The position numbers were made by a program, and so were the translations under genes. The notes below the pieces were generated by a model, which saw only the letters and a program-made list of their open reading frames with translations, was not told the DNA's origin and did no database searches. A stretch of DNA of 25,282 nucleotides. It comes from Pseudomonadota bacterium. GTDB taxonomy: Bacteria; Myxococcota_A; UBA796; SXON01. How positions within the stretch are numbered: the stretch's first letter is position 1; each line of letters starts with the position of its first letter. Shown here in pieces: positions 13,694-21,503 of this stretch. The stretch spans positions 1 to 25,282 of the forward strand of contig SXOM01000356.1 in the NCBI GenBank assembly GCA_005776735.1, in the 5' to 3' direction.

Positions 13694-14360
13694 TGGCCAG
13701 GGCCGCCAGGCCCGCCGCGACGGCGGTTGGCGCCCTCAGGATCGCCGCCGCCAGGCCCAGGGGGGCGAACCCCGCGCCCACCAGCTCCGCCTGCTCCTGG
13801 GGCGACCAGCCGCCCTCCGGGCCCACCGCGAGGGTGGCCTCGGTCACGGGGGGGTAGCTGCGGGCGCGGGGGGCGCCGGGCGCCGCGAGGAAGCGGACCC
13901 CGCCGGGCAAGGCGTCGAGCGCCGACGCGAGCCCGCCGAAGGCCCGCAGCGCGGGGCGGTCGGTGCGCCCGCACTGCTTCAGCGCGCTGTCGAGCACCCG
14001 CTCGAGGCGATCGGTGCGGACCTCGCCCGGGTGCGACCACGCGGCGCGGCACACCCACAGCTCCGTCATCCCGAGCTCGGTGCCGAGCGTGAGGGCCTCC
14101 TCGATCAGCGCCGGCCGGGGCTGCCCGAGGAGGACCCTCCGCCCCGGGGGCGGGGCGAACGCACGCACCGCGGCCACGCGCACCGTGACCGCGTCGGGGT
14201 GCGTCGTGAGCACGACGGCTTCGGCCTCGTGCCCGCCGCCGTCGACCAGGCGCACCACGTCGCCGACGCCGGCGCGCAGGACGCGGGCGAGGTGGTGTGC
14301 TTCGGCCGGCGAGAGGGTGAGCTCGCCCGGCCGGAGCGCGGGCACCATCACCGTGCGCAT
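13680..14360 (-). CDS. rsmE: 16S rRNA m3U1498 methyltransferase RsmE
   Basis: 226 residues of the SPOUT/trefoil-knot RsmE family, which N3-methylates U1498 of 16S rRNA using SAM. The N-terminal PUA-like part contains AEAHHLARVLRAGVGDVVRLVDG. The C-terminal knot carries VLLGQPRPALIEEALTLGTELG, SALKQCGRTDRPAL, the SAM-binding LAVGPEGGWSPQE and LGLAAAILRAPTA. In most homologues that last motif reads LGxRILRxETA; here Arg becomes Ala and Glu becomes Pro, a mild oddity. The ATG at 14360 overlaps the prmA stop (ATGA). The 3' end overlaps the Tad-like gene convergently by 14 bp. Confidence 0.9.
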   Translation of the reverse strand: MRTVMVPALRPGELTLSPAEAHHLARVLRAGVGDVVRLVDGGGHEAEAVVLTTHPDAVTVRVAAVRAFAPPPGRRVLLGQPRPALIEEALTLGTELGMTELWVCRAAWSHPGEVRTDRLERVLDSALKQCGRTDRPALRAFGGLASALDALPGGVRFLAAPGAPRARSYPPVTEATLAVGPEGGWSPQEQAELVGAGFAPLGLAAAILRAPTAVAAGLAALAISDS

Positions 14361-15223
14361 CAGGGGACGCGGTAGACCAACGAGGTCCACCCTTCGCCGT
14401 CGTCGCGCGACTCGAGCACCAGGCCCGCCATCGCGGCCTCGACGAGGTGTGCGCGGTCGGCGAGGATGCCCGCGAAGACGAGGTGCCCGCGCGCCCGCTG
14501 CCGCAGCGCCGGCCCGAGGGCGGCGATGACCTCGGCGTACAGGTTCGCGACCACGAGGTCCCACGCGCCCTCCACGCGCTCCAGCGGCGTCGTGTCGAAG
14601 GGCACGTCCAGGCCGTTGAGGCGCGCCGCGGTCTGCGCCGCGGTCACCGCCTCGGGGTCGGTGTCCACGCCGTAGGCCTGCATGCCGAGGCGCGCCGCGG
14701 CCAACGCGAGGATGCCCGAGCCGCACCCGACGTCGAGGCACCGCGCGCCGGGGACGGCGAGCCGGTCGATCGCGGCGAGGCAACTGCGCGTGGTGCGGTG
14801 TTCGCCGGTGCCGAACGCATTGCCGGGCTCGATGATGACCGGCGCCGGGAGTCCCTCCCGGCCTTCGAGCGTGTGCCACGGCGCGGCCACGACGAGGCGG
14901 TCGCTCACGTGCACCGGTCGGAAGTGCTCCTTCCAGCCTTCGTTCCAGTCCTGGTCGGGCTCTTCGGACCACGCGTGCGCGGCCCCGGCGATCGTCGCCG
15001 CGAGCGCGCCGTCATCGGGGCGATCACGGAACCACGCGCGCAGGACCACCGTGGCGGGCGGGCGTGGCGCGCGCCCCTTGTCCCAGGGCTGCTTGAACCG
15101 GAGGGTCGTCCCCGCCGGCACGTCCTCCAACAGGCCGGTGGCGCCGAGCGCGAGGAGCGCCTTGCCCACCGGGGCGACCCGCGGCCGCGGGAGCGTCACC
15201 GCGAGGGCGTGCCAGGTCGGCAT
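14360..15223 (-). CDS. prmA: Ribosomal protein L11 methyltransferase
   Basis: 287 residues, the normal PrmA length. An N-terminal ferredoxin-like domain that positions L11 is followed by a Rossmann methyltransferase domain. Family marks are QDWNEGWKEHFRPVHV (the conserved D-W-x-x-x-W-K motif), IIEPGNAFGTGEHRTTRSCL (PrmA-specific), the SAM-binding loop CLDVGCGSGILALAAARLG and VVANLYAEVI in the position of motif IV. The ATG at 15223 is one base from the stop of the VKOR-DsbA gene, and prmA in turn overlaps rsmE. PrmA and RsmE adjacency is common in bacteria and supports both calls. Confidence 0.95.
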   Translation of the reverse strand: MPTWHALAVTLPRPRVAPVGKALLALGATGLLEDVPAGTTLRFKQPWDKGRAPRPPATVVLRAWFRDRPDDGALAATIAGAAHAWSEEPDQDWNEGWKEHFRPVHVSDRLVVAAPWHTLEGREGLPAPVIIEPGNAFGTGEHRTTRSCLAAIDRLAVPGARCLDVGCGSGILALAAARLGMQAYGVDTDPEAVTAAQTAARLNGLDVPFDTTPLERVEGAWDLVVANLYAEVIAALGPALRQRARGHLVFAGILADRAHLVEAAMAGLVLESRDDGEGWTSLVYRVP

Positions 15224-15224
15224 G

Positions 15225-16565
15225 TCACTCGGGCCAGGCCGGCGGGTCGACCGGGGCGGGGAGCGGCGTGCCCGCCCGTGCGGCGTCGAACACCGCCTGC
15301 AGGACCGCGCCGTCGCCAGGGCCGACGTTGAGCTTCACCCACTTGTCGCCGTACAGGCCGTGCACGAAGATCGCCGGCGTGCCATCGATCTTCGCGGCCA
15401 CCCCGGCTTCGAGGTCGGCGCGGACCGCCTCGGCGGCGGCCGGGCTCGCCACGCACGCGTTGAAGCTCTCCTCGTCGATGCCGACCTTCTTCGCCATGAA
15501 GACGATGTCGGCCGGGGTGAGGTACTCTTGGTTCTTGAACATCTGCTCGGACAGCTCCCAGAAGCGCCCTTGGATGCGCGCACACTCGGCCGCCGCGGCG
15601 GCGCCGCACGCGTTCGGGTGCATCTTCCGGTCCATGTACGGGTTGCAGTCCATCGACAGCGGGTAGTTCTTGAAGCTCAGCTTCACGTCCCGGTTCTGGT
15701 CGAGGAACTTCTTGAGCACCGGCGACATCAGCCCGCAGTGTGGGCACTCGTAGTCGGCGAACTCGACCACGTGGTAGCGCGCGGCCGGATCGCCGCGCAC
15801 CGGCTCGGTGCCGTCGAGCGTGAGCGTGCCGCGGACGTTCTCGAACAGGCCCTCGCGGAACCCGGCGGTGCCGTCGGCGAGGGGCGCACCGCCGGCCTGG
15901 CCCGCGGCCTGGCTGCGCACCACGAAAACGCCGACGATGAAGACCGACAGGCCCATGACCAGCGCGGGCCCGGCGTCGTCGGCGACGGCCTTCCCGAGCG
16001 CGTCGACAAACGACATCCCCGACTGCGCGAAGATCCGGACCGCGCCCACCAGGACGATCACGTTCATCGCCCAACTGACCGTGCAGAAGATGCAGACGGC
16101 GCCGAGCTTGTAGCTGGCGTAGGCCAGGTACACGTCGAACAGCACCGACACGGCGCCGCCGACCAACAACAGCGCCCCCGCGGACTGCGTGCGCCCCGCG
16201 TGCACCCGGAACGCCAGGTACCCCAGCGCGGCGTACACCCCGAGGCCGTACAGGGCGATCGGAATGCCGTACAGCTCGCTGGCCGCCGACGTGTTGACCG
16301 CATCGCAGTTGATGACGCTGCTGATGTTGCAGATGCTGCTGCCGCCGTGCATCGCGACGAAGTGCTGCACGGTGAGGTAGACGGTGGTCAGCGCGCCGAC
16401 GACGCACGCGGCCAGCACGCCGAGGACCGGCCTCTGGACGACGAGCGCCCCGACGGCGAGGACCACGAGGAGGGCGCCCCCGACGAGCGCGGGGGCCTGG
16501 GCGCCTTCGGCGGACTCCGCCGCCAACGCGACGGGAACCAGGGCGAGGATCGACGTTCCGAGCAT
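15225..16565 (-). CDS. Vitamin K epoxide reductase fused to DsbA-like thioredoxin
   Basis: 446 residues. The N-terminal half is a multi-helix VKOR domain with the loop cysteines CNISSVINC (Cys79, Cys87) and the quinone-site CIFC (158-161) in a helix. A further hydrophobic helix (about 201-216) leads to a periplasmic thioredoxin/DsbA-like domain (about 240-440) with the active site ECPHC (Cys274, Cys277) and a cis-proline in DGTPAIF (Pro397). It also has extra cysteines at 307, 320, 328 and 371. The enzyme should oxidise periplasmic thiols to disulfides and pass the electrons to quinone, doing the work of DsbA plus DsbB. It lies 35 bp after smpB on the minus strand. It may serve the Cys-rich exported proteins encoded nearby, an inference from proximity only. 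Confidence 0.9.
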   Translation of the reverse strand: MLGTSILALVPVALAAESAEGAQAPALVGGALLVVLAVGALVVQRPVLGVLAACVVGALTTVYLTVQHFVAMHGGSSICNISSVINCDAVNTSAASELYGIPIALYGLGVYAALGYLAFRVHAGRTQSAGALLLVGGAVSVLFDVYLAYASYKLGAVCIFCTVSWAMNVIVLVGAVRIFAQSGMSFVDALGKAVADDAGPALVMGLSVFIVGVFVVRSQAAGQAGGAPLADGTAGFREGLFENVRGTLTLDGTEPVRGDPAARYHVVEFADYECPHCGLMSPVLKKFLDQNRDVKLSFKNYPLSMDCNPYMDRKMHPNACGAAAAAECARIQGRFWELSEQMFKNQEYLTPADIVFMAKKVGIDEESFNACVASPAAAEAVRADLEAGVAAKIDGTPAIFVHGLYGDKWVKLNVGPGDGAVLQAVFDAARAGTPLPAPVDPPAWPE

Positions 16566-16600
16566 GGTGCCCCGCGGTAACTCACCGCGCGGCGCGCCGC

Positions 16601-17065
16601 TCAGCCCCGGTTCATGGCCCGGGCGATCTCCTTGCGATCCTCGAGCTCGCGCATCGAGTCGCGCTTATCGTGCTGCTTCCGGCCTTTTCCGAGCGCGAAC
16701 TCGAGCTTGGCCCACGGACCCTCGAAGTACAAGCGCAGCGGCACCAGCGTGAGCCCCCGTTCGCGGACCGCTTCGCGGAGCCGGGCGACCTCGTGGGCAT
16801 GCACCAGGAGCGGGCGGGGCCGGTCGGCCTCGTGGCAGATGTGCGTGGCCTGCTTGTAGGGCGCGATGTGCGCCTTGAGCAGGCACAACTTCCCGCCTTC
16901 GAAGCCCACCCACGCCTCGCTGAGGTGCGCTTCGCCGTTGCGGAGCGACTTGACCTCGGAGCCCATGAGCACCATGCCCGCGACGAGGACGTCGCCCAGC
17001 TCGTAGTCGTGGCGCGCGCGGCGGTTCTCGCAGATGTTCCGGCGTTCTGCCTTGCGCGCAGCCAT
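16601..17065 (-). CDS. smpB: SsrA-binding protein SmpB
   Basis: 154 residues, typical for SmpB, the tmRNA partner that rescues stalled ribosomes. Motifs in order: ICENRRARHDYEL, GMVLMGSEVKSLRNGEAHL, LCLLKAHIAPYKQ, GLTLVPLRLYFEG, and the basic tail LGKGRKQHDKRDS that becomes helical in the decoding centre. The ATG at 17065 gives MAARKAERRN; GGAGA sits about five bases upstream on the minus strand. An open extension to 17179 exists but has no family similarity. It is the first gene of the minus-strand run smpB / VKOR-DsbA / prmA / rsmE. No ssrA (tmRNA) gene is visible in the window. Confidence 0.96.
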   Translation of the reverse strand: MAARKAERRNICENRRARHDYELGDVLVAGMVLMGSEVKSLRNGEAHLSEAWVGFEGGKLCLLKAHIAPYKQATHICHEADRPRPLLVHAHEVARLREAVRERGLTLVPLRLYFEGPWAKLEFALGKGRKQHDKRDSMRELEDRKEIARAMNRG

Positions 17066-17132
17066 GACGTCTCCGCGGGCAAGGGTGCGCACCGATCGGA
17101 CCGTCGGCAAGGGAGCCTTCGGGCCATCGTCC

Positions 17133-17157
17133 CGCGACCGTCCCGAGGCGGGCCGGG
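17133..17157 (+). repeat. Dispersed intergenic repeat, copy B
   Basis: The second copy of the 25-base sequence starting CGCGACCGTCCCGA; 23 of 25 positions match copy A at 11727-11751. TTCGGG again lies 15 bases upstream (17118-17123). It sits in the presumed 5' leader of smpB. Confidence 0.55.
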
Positions 17158-17294
17158 TCCGGCGGACGATGGGCGCCACCGGGGCCCTCCCCGGACGCGC
17201 GCGGCGGCCCCTTCGTGCGGGGGGACCGGCGCCGGGCGCGCGCGGCGCCGAACGGACCCTGCTTGCGTCGGGACGGGCCTACGGCGCCGCCCAA

Positions 17295-17324
17295 AATGCA
17301 CGTTCCTCACTCTTGGATCGTCAA
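17295..17324 (-). promoter_or_regulatory. Candidate promoter of the smpB operon
   Basis: On the minus strand TTGACG (17324-17319), an 18-bp spacer, then TGCATT (17300-17295). The -35 matches five of six consensus bases and the -10 three of six. Transcription from it would give a leader of about 220 bases before the smpB start. Confidence 0.4.
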
Positions 17325-17328
17325 GTCT

Positions 17329-17356
17329 TTGAAGTTTTCCATATTGTGGATATCCT
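17329..17356 (+). promoter_or_regulatory. Candidate dcw-cluster (mraZ) promoter
   Basis: TTGAAG (17329-17334), 16 bp, TATCCT (17351-17356), in the most A+T-rich part of the gap. Its -35 is only four bases from the -35 of the divergent smpB candidate. The leader to mraZ would be about 110 bases. Confidence 0.45.
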
Positions 17357-17362
17357 TGTGGA
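17344..17362 (+). promoter_or_regulatory. Paired TTGTGGA repeats, candidate MraZ operator
   Basis: TTGTGGA occurs at 17344-17350 and again at 17356-17362, separated by TATCC, a 12-base period. They flank and overlap the -10 of the proposed mraZ promoter. MraZ represses its own promoter through short G-rich direct repeats in other bacteria; the exact repeat differs here. TGTGGATAT (17345-17353) is also one base from a DnaA box. Confidence 0.35.
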
Positions 17363-17471
17363 ATCATCGATCTTCAAAAAAGGATCGGCGGACCGGTCCG
17401 AGTTGCCCAGAAAATGGATTACATTCCCACGAAGAGGAGGCGTCGCCTACGGTCACCGAGCCGGGCGACGG

Positions 17472-17915
17472 ATGCGAATGCTGGAAGTCCGGTTCAACCA
17501 GCAGCTCTCGATGGACGCCCGCGGCAGGGTCACGCTCCCCGTCCGCCTCAAGGCCGCGCTCGACACGCATCGCGTCTACAGCCTCGTCTTCATCGCCTAC
17601 GAAGGGCGTTTGCGCGGCTACACCCCGGCCGACTTCACCGAACGTGTCGAGAAGCCGCTCCTCGGCGACGACCCGTTCGACCCCTACCAGGACGAAAAGC
17701 AGCTCCTCCGGCTGGGCACCGCGTGCGAGGTCGACGTCGATCGCCAGGGCCGCCTCGTCCTGCCGGCCGAGCTGCGCGAGCTGGTGCGGCTCGGCGACAA
17801 AGTCACGATGATCTCGCTGCTCGATCGTGTGGAGTTGTGGTCGACCGAGCAGTTCGGGAAGGCGTTCGCTGCTGCGCAGTCCCGGCGTGACGCGCTCGGG
17901 GGGGCGGGTGGATGA
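17472..17915 (+). CDS. mraZ: Transcriptional regulator MraZ
   Basis: 147 residues, normal for MraZ, a ring-forming DNA-binding protein with two AbrB-like halves that controls the dcw operon. The two conserved loops are both present: DARGRVTLPVRLKAAL (15-30) and DRQGRLVLPAELRELV (90-105), each preceded by a beta strand. ATG 17472 (MRMLEVRFNQ) is taken as the start; ATG 17478 two codons later is equally possible, and neither has a strong Shine-Dalgarno. It heads the + strand cell-division cluster and its last eight bases overlap rsmH. Confidence 0.93.
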   Translation: MRMLEVRFNQQLSMDARGRVTLPVRLKAALDTHRVYSLVFIAYEGRLRGYTPADFTERVEKPLLGDDPFDPYQDEKQLLRLGTACEVDVDRQGRLVLPAELRELVRLGDKVTMISLLDRVELWSTEQFGKAFAAAQSRRDALGGAGG

Positions 17916-18807
17916 GTCGCCCCATGTCCCGGTCCTGCTCGAGTCGGTCGTGGAGCTCCTCGCGGTCCGCCCGGGGGGCCTCTACGTCGACGGTACGCTC
18001 GGGTGGGGCGGCCACGCTTCGGCCGTCCTGGCCGCCGGCGGCCGCCTCGTCGGCACCGACCGCGATCCCGACGCGCTCGCAGCGGCTCGGGCGCGGCTCG
18101 GCCCCGACGTCGAGCTCCACCACGCCCGCTTCTCGGCGTTGCCGGCGCTCTTGGGCGGACGTCGCGCCGACGGCATCCTGCTCGACCTGGGCGTCTCCTC
18201 GCCCCAGCTCGACCGCCCCGAGCGCGGCTTCTCCTTCCGGGCCGTCGGCCCGCTCGACATGCGGATGGATCCTACGGTCGGCGAGCCGGTGTGGGCCTGG
18301 CTCGATCACGTCGGTGCCGACGAGCTTGCGGATGTACTCTGGCGCTACGGCGACGAGCGTGCGTCCCGACGCATCGCGCGCACGATCGTGGCCCGGCGTG
18401 CCGAGCCCGAGGTCGAGCCGCTGCGCACCACGCGGCAGCTCGCCGAGCTGGTCGCTTCGGTGGTCCCGGCCGACGGCCGCATCCACCCCGCCACGCGCAC
18501 CTTCCAGGCGCTGCGCATCCACGTCAACGACGAGCTGGGCGAGCTCGAGCGTGCGCTCGCGGCGCTCCCCGAGTGTCTCGCTCCCGGCGGGAGGCTCGTC
18601 GTGATCAGCTTCCACTCCCTCGAGGACAGGGCGGTCAAGCTTCGCTTTCGCGAACTTGCCGGCGAGGGTGGGGAGCGCGATCTCTTCGGCCGGGCCGTGC
18701 ACACCCCCGGCTTCCGCCTGGTCGAACGAAAGGCCCGCAAGGGCGACGACGACGCCAACCCCCGCGCCCGGTCCGCCCGGGTGCGCGCGCTCGAGAGGAT
18801 CGCATGA
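17908..18807 (+). CDS. rsmH: 16S rRNA m4C1402 methyltransferase RsmH (MraW)
   Basis: 299 residues. RsmH N4-methylates C1402 of 16S rRNA using SAM. Marks in order: HVPVLLESVVELL at the N-terminus, the SAM loop VDGTLGWGGHASAVL, GTDRDPDAL, GILLDLGVSSPQLDRPERGF, PLDMRMD, and near the end VVISFHSLEDRAVK. The start is GTG 17908, just ahead of DESPHVPVLL, with a G-rich ribosome site; it overlaps mraZ by eight bases. The stop overlaps ftsL (ATGA). The position directly after mraZ is the classical dcw order. Confidence 0.96.
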   Translation: MDESPHVPVLLESVVELLAVRPGGLYVDGTLGWGGHASAVLAAGGRLVGTDRDPDALAAARARLGPDVELHHARFSALPALLGGRRADGILLDLGVSSPQLDRPERGFSFRAVGPLDMRMDPTVGEPVWAWLDHVGADELADVLWRYGDERASRRIARTIVARRAEPEVEPLRTTRQLAELVASVVPADGRIHPATRTFQALRIHVNDELGELERALAALPECLAPGGRLVVISFHSLEDRAVKLRFRELAGEGGERDLFGRAVHTPGFRLVERKARKGDDDANPRARSARVRALERIA

Positions 18808-19154
18808 GCTCCACGACCGACCTGCGCGCCCGACCCGTCGCCCTCCCCGGCCTCAGCGCCGCCGCGCCCGAGGTGCGGACGCTCCTGCGCGTGCTCGGCG
18901 TGCTCCTGTTCGTCACCGCGGCGGCGTCGGTGCACTTGTGGACGCGTACGCAGGTCCGCGAGACCGCGCTCGAGCTCGACCAGGCCCGCAGCGCGCTGGT
19001 CCGTGCGCAGACCCAGCGCGACCGTCTCGCGGTCGAGCGCACGATGCTGCGCGCCCCCGGTCGCCTCGGGGCGCTCGCCGTCGGGCTCGATCTCGTCGCG
19101 CCCGAAGCGGTGGTCGACGTGGCCGCCACGGCGCGCCCGGCGGAGGCCCCGTGA
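18804..19154 (+). CDS. ftsL: FtsL-like division protein
   Basis: 116 residues. Called on architecture and position: a short cytoplasmic N-terminus, one membrane helix (about 27-46, LLRVLGVLLFVTAAASVHLW), then an extracytoplasmic heptad-like stretch VRETALELDQARSALVRAQT and ERTMLRAPGRLGALAVGLDL typical of FtsL/LeuA-zipper proteins. FtsL joins FtsB and FtsQ and activates the FtsWI synthase at the septum. FtsL sequences diverge strongly, so similarity alone would not prove it. The ATG overlaps the rsmH stop and the stop overlaps the ftsI GTG. Confidence 0.82.
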   Translation: MSSTTDLRARPVALPGLSAAAPEVRTLLRVLGVLLFVTAAASVHLWTRTQVRETALELDQARSALVRAQTQRDRLAVERTMLRAPGRLGALAVGLDLVAPEAVVDVAATARPAEAP

Positions 19155-21256
19155 AGCGCCCGCCCGCACGTCACCGGGCGGCCGGGTGGTGGGCCACCCT
19201 CGCGCCCCGTCGGCCCACCGCGGTCGACGAGCAGGCGATCCTCGCCGAGTCGCGGGCGCGGGCGGGGCTGAGCTTCGGCGGGCTCGCGCTCCTGCTGGTC
19301 GGGCTCACGCTGCGCGCCGCGTGGGTCATGGGCGTGCCGGACGAGCGCCTCGAAGCCCGCGGGCGGGAACAGTTCCGCTTCGCGGTCGAGATGCGTGGGC
19401 GGCGCGGGGCCATCGTCGACCGCAACGGGCGGGTGCTCGCGGCGACGGTCAACCTCCCGTCGTTGTACGCCAACCCCGCCAAGCTCCCGGCCGAGGAGCT
19501 CGATCGCCGGTTGCCCGCCATCGTCGCGGCCACCGGTCGCAGCGAAGAGTGGGTGCGGGGCCGCTTCGGGCTCCACCACGGCAAGAAGCTCCAGGAGGTG
19601 CGCCTGGGCGACGCGCTCGACCCCGACGACGCTGCGGCGCTGGTCGAGGGACTGGGCCGCGACCAGCTCTGGCTCGTCGAGGAGCCGGTGCGCGTGTACC
19701 CGGGGCGCGACCTCGCCGCGCCCCTGGTCGGCTACACCGACAACTTCGACGACGGTGCCGCCGGCCTCGAGAAGGTGCTCAACAAGGAGCTCGGCGGCGA
19801 GACCGTGCGGGTGCTCCAGGAGAAGGACCGCAAGGGCCGCGTGATCGACGGCGGCCTCGACGCTGCGCAGACGGTGAACGCCGGCCACAGCGTGCAGCTC
19901 ACCATCGACGCGTCCATCCAGTACGCCGCCGAGCGCGCGCTGGACGAGGCCATGGCGCTCTCCCAGCCCGAGGCCGCGATGGCGGTGGTCATCGACGTGC
20001 GCACGGGCGGAATCCTCGCGATGGCGTCGCGCCCGTCGGGCAACCCCAACGACGGCGACTCGCGCCAGGTCCAGGAGGACTTCAAGAACCGCCCGGCGAT
20101 GGACCAGGTCGAGCCCGGGAGCGTCTTCAAGCCCTTCGTGGCGGCCGCGGCCATGGAAGAGGGCCTCGTCACCCCGACCTCGATGGTGGACTGTGAGCTC
20201 GGTGGCTGGACGGTCGGCACCAAGACCATCAAGGACGACCACCCGAAGGGGGTCATCTCGGTCACCGAGGTCATCAAGTACAGCTCCAACATCGGCGCCG
20301 CGAAGCTCGGCTTCATGCTCGGCGCCGACAAGACCCTGAAGTACCTGAAGGACTTCGGCTTCGGCCGCAGCACCGGCCTCGGCCTCCCCGGCGAGGTGTC
20401 GGGCGCCATGCGCTCGCCGTCCAACATCAAGCCCATCGAGCTGGCGACCACCTCGTTCGGCCAGGGGGTCACCGCCTCGCCGGTCCAGCTCGCCGCGGGC
20501 ATCGCCGTGCTCGCCAACGGCGGGGTGCGCATGTCGCCGCGGCTCGTCGAGGCGGTGCTCGACCGTCGCGGCGAGGTCGAGATGCTGCGCGAAGCGCGCG
20601 AAGACCGCCGCGTCATCTCCGAGGAGACGGCGCGGCTGATGTCCCGCATGATGGAGACGGTCACCGAGGACCACGGCACCGGGACGCGCGCCCGGGTGCC
20701 CGGCTACCGCGTCGCCGGAAAGACCGGCACCGCGCAGAAGGTCGAGAACGGCGGCTACAGCCCGACCAAGCGCGTCTCGTCGTTCGTGGGGTTCGTGCCC
20801 GCGGACCGCCCGGAGATCGCGGTCGCGGTCGTCGTCGACACGCCGACCGTCGGCTCCAAGTACGGCGGCATCGTCGCCGCCCCGGTCTTCGCGTCCATCG
20901 GCGCGTTCACCATGCGCTACCTCGGCGTCCCCCCCGACGACCCTGGCCTCGTCGTCGAGCCTGCGCCGGGCATCCCGGTCGATCCCGAAGCGCCGCCGCC
21001 GGTGCCGAAGGCGCCCCGGAAGAAGGAGGCGTTCGTCTCCGCCCTTCCCGTCACGCCGATCGAGGTCGGCGTCGACGCCACCGGCACCTGGGTACTGCCC
21101 GACCTCTCGGGCCGCTCCGCGCGGGCGGCCCTCGCCGCGCTCGCGCCGGCCGGCGTGGAGCTCGAGCTCCAGGGCTCCGGCCGCGTGGTCGGCCAGGAGC
21201 CGCTCGCCGGCACGGCGCTCTCGCCGGGCCAGCGCGTCGTGCTCCACCTCAACTGA
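19151..21256 (+). CDS. ftsI: Septal transpeptidase FtsI (PBP3) with PASTA domain
   Basis: 701 residues, longer than E. coli FtsI (588). GTG 19151 has GGAGG at 19142-19146 and overlaps the ftsL stop. There is a cytoplasmic tail, one membrane helix (about 40-58), then the PBP dimerisation domain beginning RRGAIVDRNGRVLAATV. The transpeptidase active site is complete: PGSVFKPF (Ser324, Lys327), SSN (378-380) and KTGTAQK (Lys524). A Pro/Ala-rich linker (about 600-635) leads to one C-terminal PASTA-like domain (about 640-701, VLPDLSGRSARAALAALAPAG through LSPGQRVVLHLN). It cross-links septal peptidoglycan in the periplasm with FtsW, which is not in view. A 247-bp gap separates it from murE. Confidence 0.95.
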   Translation: MKRPPARHRAAGWWATLAPRRPTAVDEQAILAESRARAGLSFGGLALLLVGLTLRAAWVMGVPDERLEARGREQFRFAVEMRGRRGAIVDRNGRVLAATVNLPSLYANPAKLPAEELDRRLPAIVAATGRSEEWVRGRFGLHHGKKLQEVRLGDALDPDDAAALVEGLGRDQLWLVEEPVRVYPGRDLAAPLVGYTDNFDDGAAGLEKVLNKELGGETVRVLQEKDRKGRVIDGGLDAAQTVNAGHSVQLTIDASIQYAAERALDEAMALSQPEAAMAVVIDVRTGGILAMASRPSGNPNDGDSRQVQEDFKNRPAMDQVEPGSVFKPFVAAAAMEEGLVTPTSMVDCELGGWTVGTKTIKDDHPKGVISVTEVIKYSSNIGAAKLGFMLGADKTLKYLKDFGFGRSTGLGLPGEVSGAMRSPSNIKPIELATTSFGQGVTASPVQLAAGIAVLANGGVRMSPRLVEAVLDRRGEVEMLREAREDRRVISEETARLMSRMMETVTEDHGTGTRARVPGYRVAGKTGTAQKVENGGYSPTKRVSSFVGFVPADRPEIAVAVVVDTPTVGSKYGGIVAAPVFASIGAFTMRYLGVPPDDPGLVVEPAPGIPVDPEAPPPVPKAPRKKEAFVSALPVTPIEVGVDATGTWVLPDLSGRSARAALAALAPAGVELELQGSGRVVGQEPLAGTALSPGQRVVLHLN

Positions 21257-21503
21257 CTCTTTTCCAGCTCCCGTGTCTTCCGGGTGGGTCCGCCAGAATG
21301 GCGGGCCCGGGTGCGGCTCCCCGCCGCGCCCCCCGGCCTCCCGCCGGCTCTCCCCCCTGGGCATTCCGGTCGTTCCCCACGACCACGCCCCGAGCCGTCG
21401 ACCAGGCCGAGTCCGCCGCCGAATCCCCCTCGCACCCCGCAGGGCGGCCCCACCCGGAAGACCTCCTCCCTCCTCTGCCCCCCTCCCTGCCTCCCCCCCG
21501 CCG
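21257..21503 (+). promoter_or_regulatory. C-rich, hairpin-bearing gap and leader before murE
   Basis: The only long gap in the dcw run. It contains TCTTTT just after the ftsI stop; a 9-bp stem (21286-21294 with 21300-21308, one T-G wobble, loop AGAAT); a perfect 6-bp stem GGTCGT/ACGACC (21368-21373 and 21379-21384); and a pyrimidine tract from 21461 to 21499 made of C-runs. ACCTCCT at 21461-21467 equals the core of the 16S anti-Shine-Dalgarno. No purine-rich ribosome site precedes the murE ATG. I see no sigma-70 promoter in it. Confidence 0.5.

Larger units (their letters stand above)
17066..17471. promoter_or_regulatory. Divergent smpB / mraZ intergenic region
   Basis: 406 bp without a convincing gene. 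The half next to smpB (17066-17290) is very GC-rich and holds the dispersed repeat copy B and several GC inverted repeats, but no RNA gene I can recognise. The other half (about 17290-17430) is A+T-rich for this genome and holds two divergent candidate promoters, a pair of TTGTGGA direct repeats, the palindrome GGATATCC (17348-17355) and TTTGAAG/CTTCAAA (17328-17334 and 17372-17378). An AGAGGAGG at 17433-17440 is not placed before any start codon in the mraZ frame. Confidence 0.6.

Noticed and set aside
16589..16600. 12-bp palindrome GCGGCGCGCCGC between smpB and the VKOR gene
   Set aside because: A short self-complementary GC string is expected by chance at this composition, and it has no loop or T-run.
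17066..17290. tmRNA or other RNA gene next to smpB
   Set aside because: No tRNA-like ends, CCA or tag reading frame could be found; the stretch is only GC-rich with scattered inverted repeats.
17345..17353. DnaA-box-like TGTGGATAT as part of a replication origin
   Set aside because: A single near match with no cluster of boxes and no dnaA/dnaN/gidA context; better explained as part of the mraZ control region.
21273..21503. N-terminal extension of MurE
   Set aside because: The frame is open but reads as Pro/Arg/Ser low complexity; the family N-terminus begins at ATG 21504.
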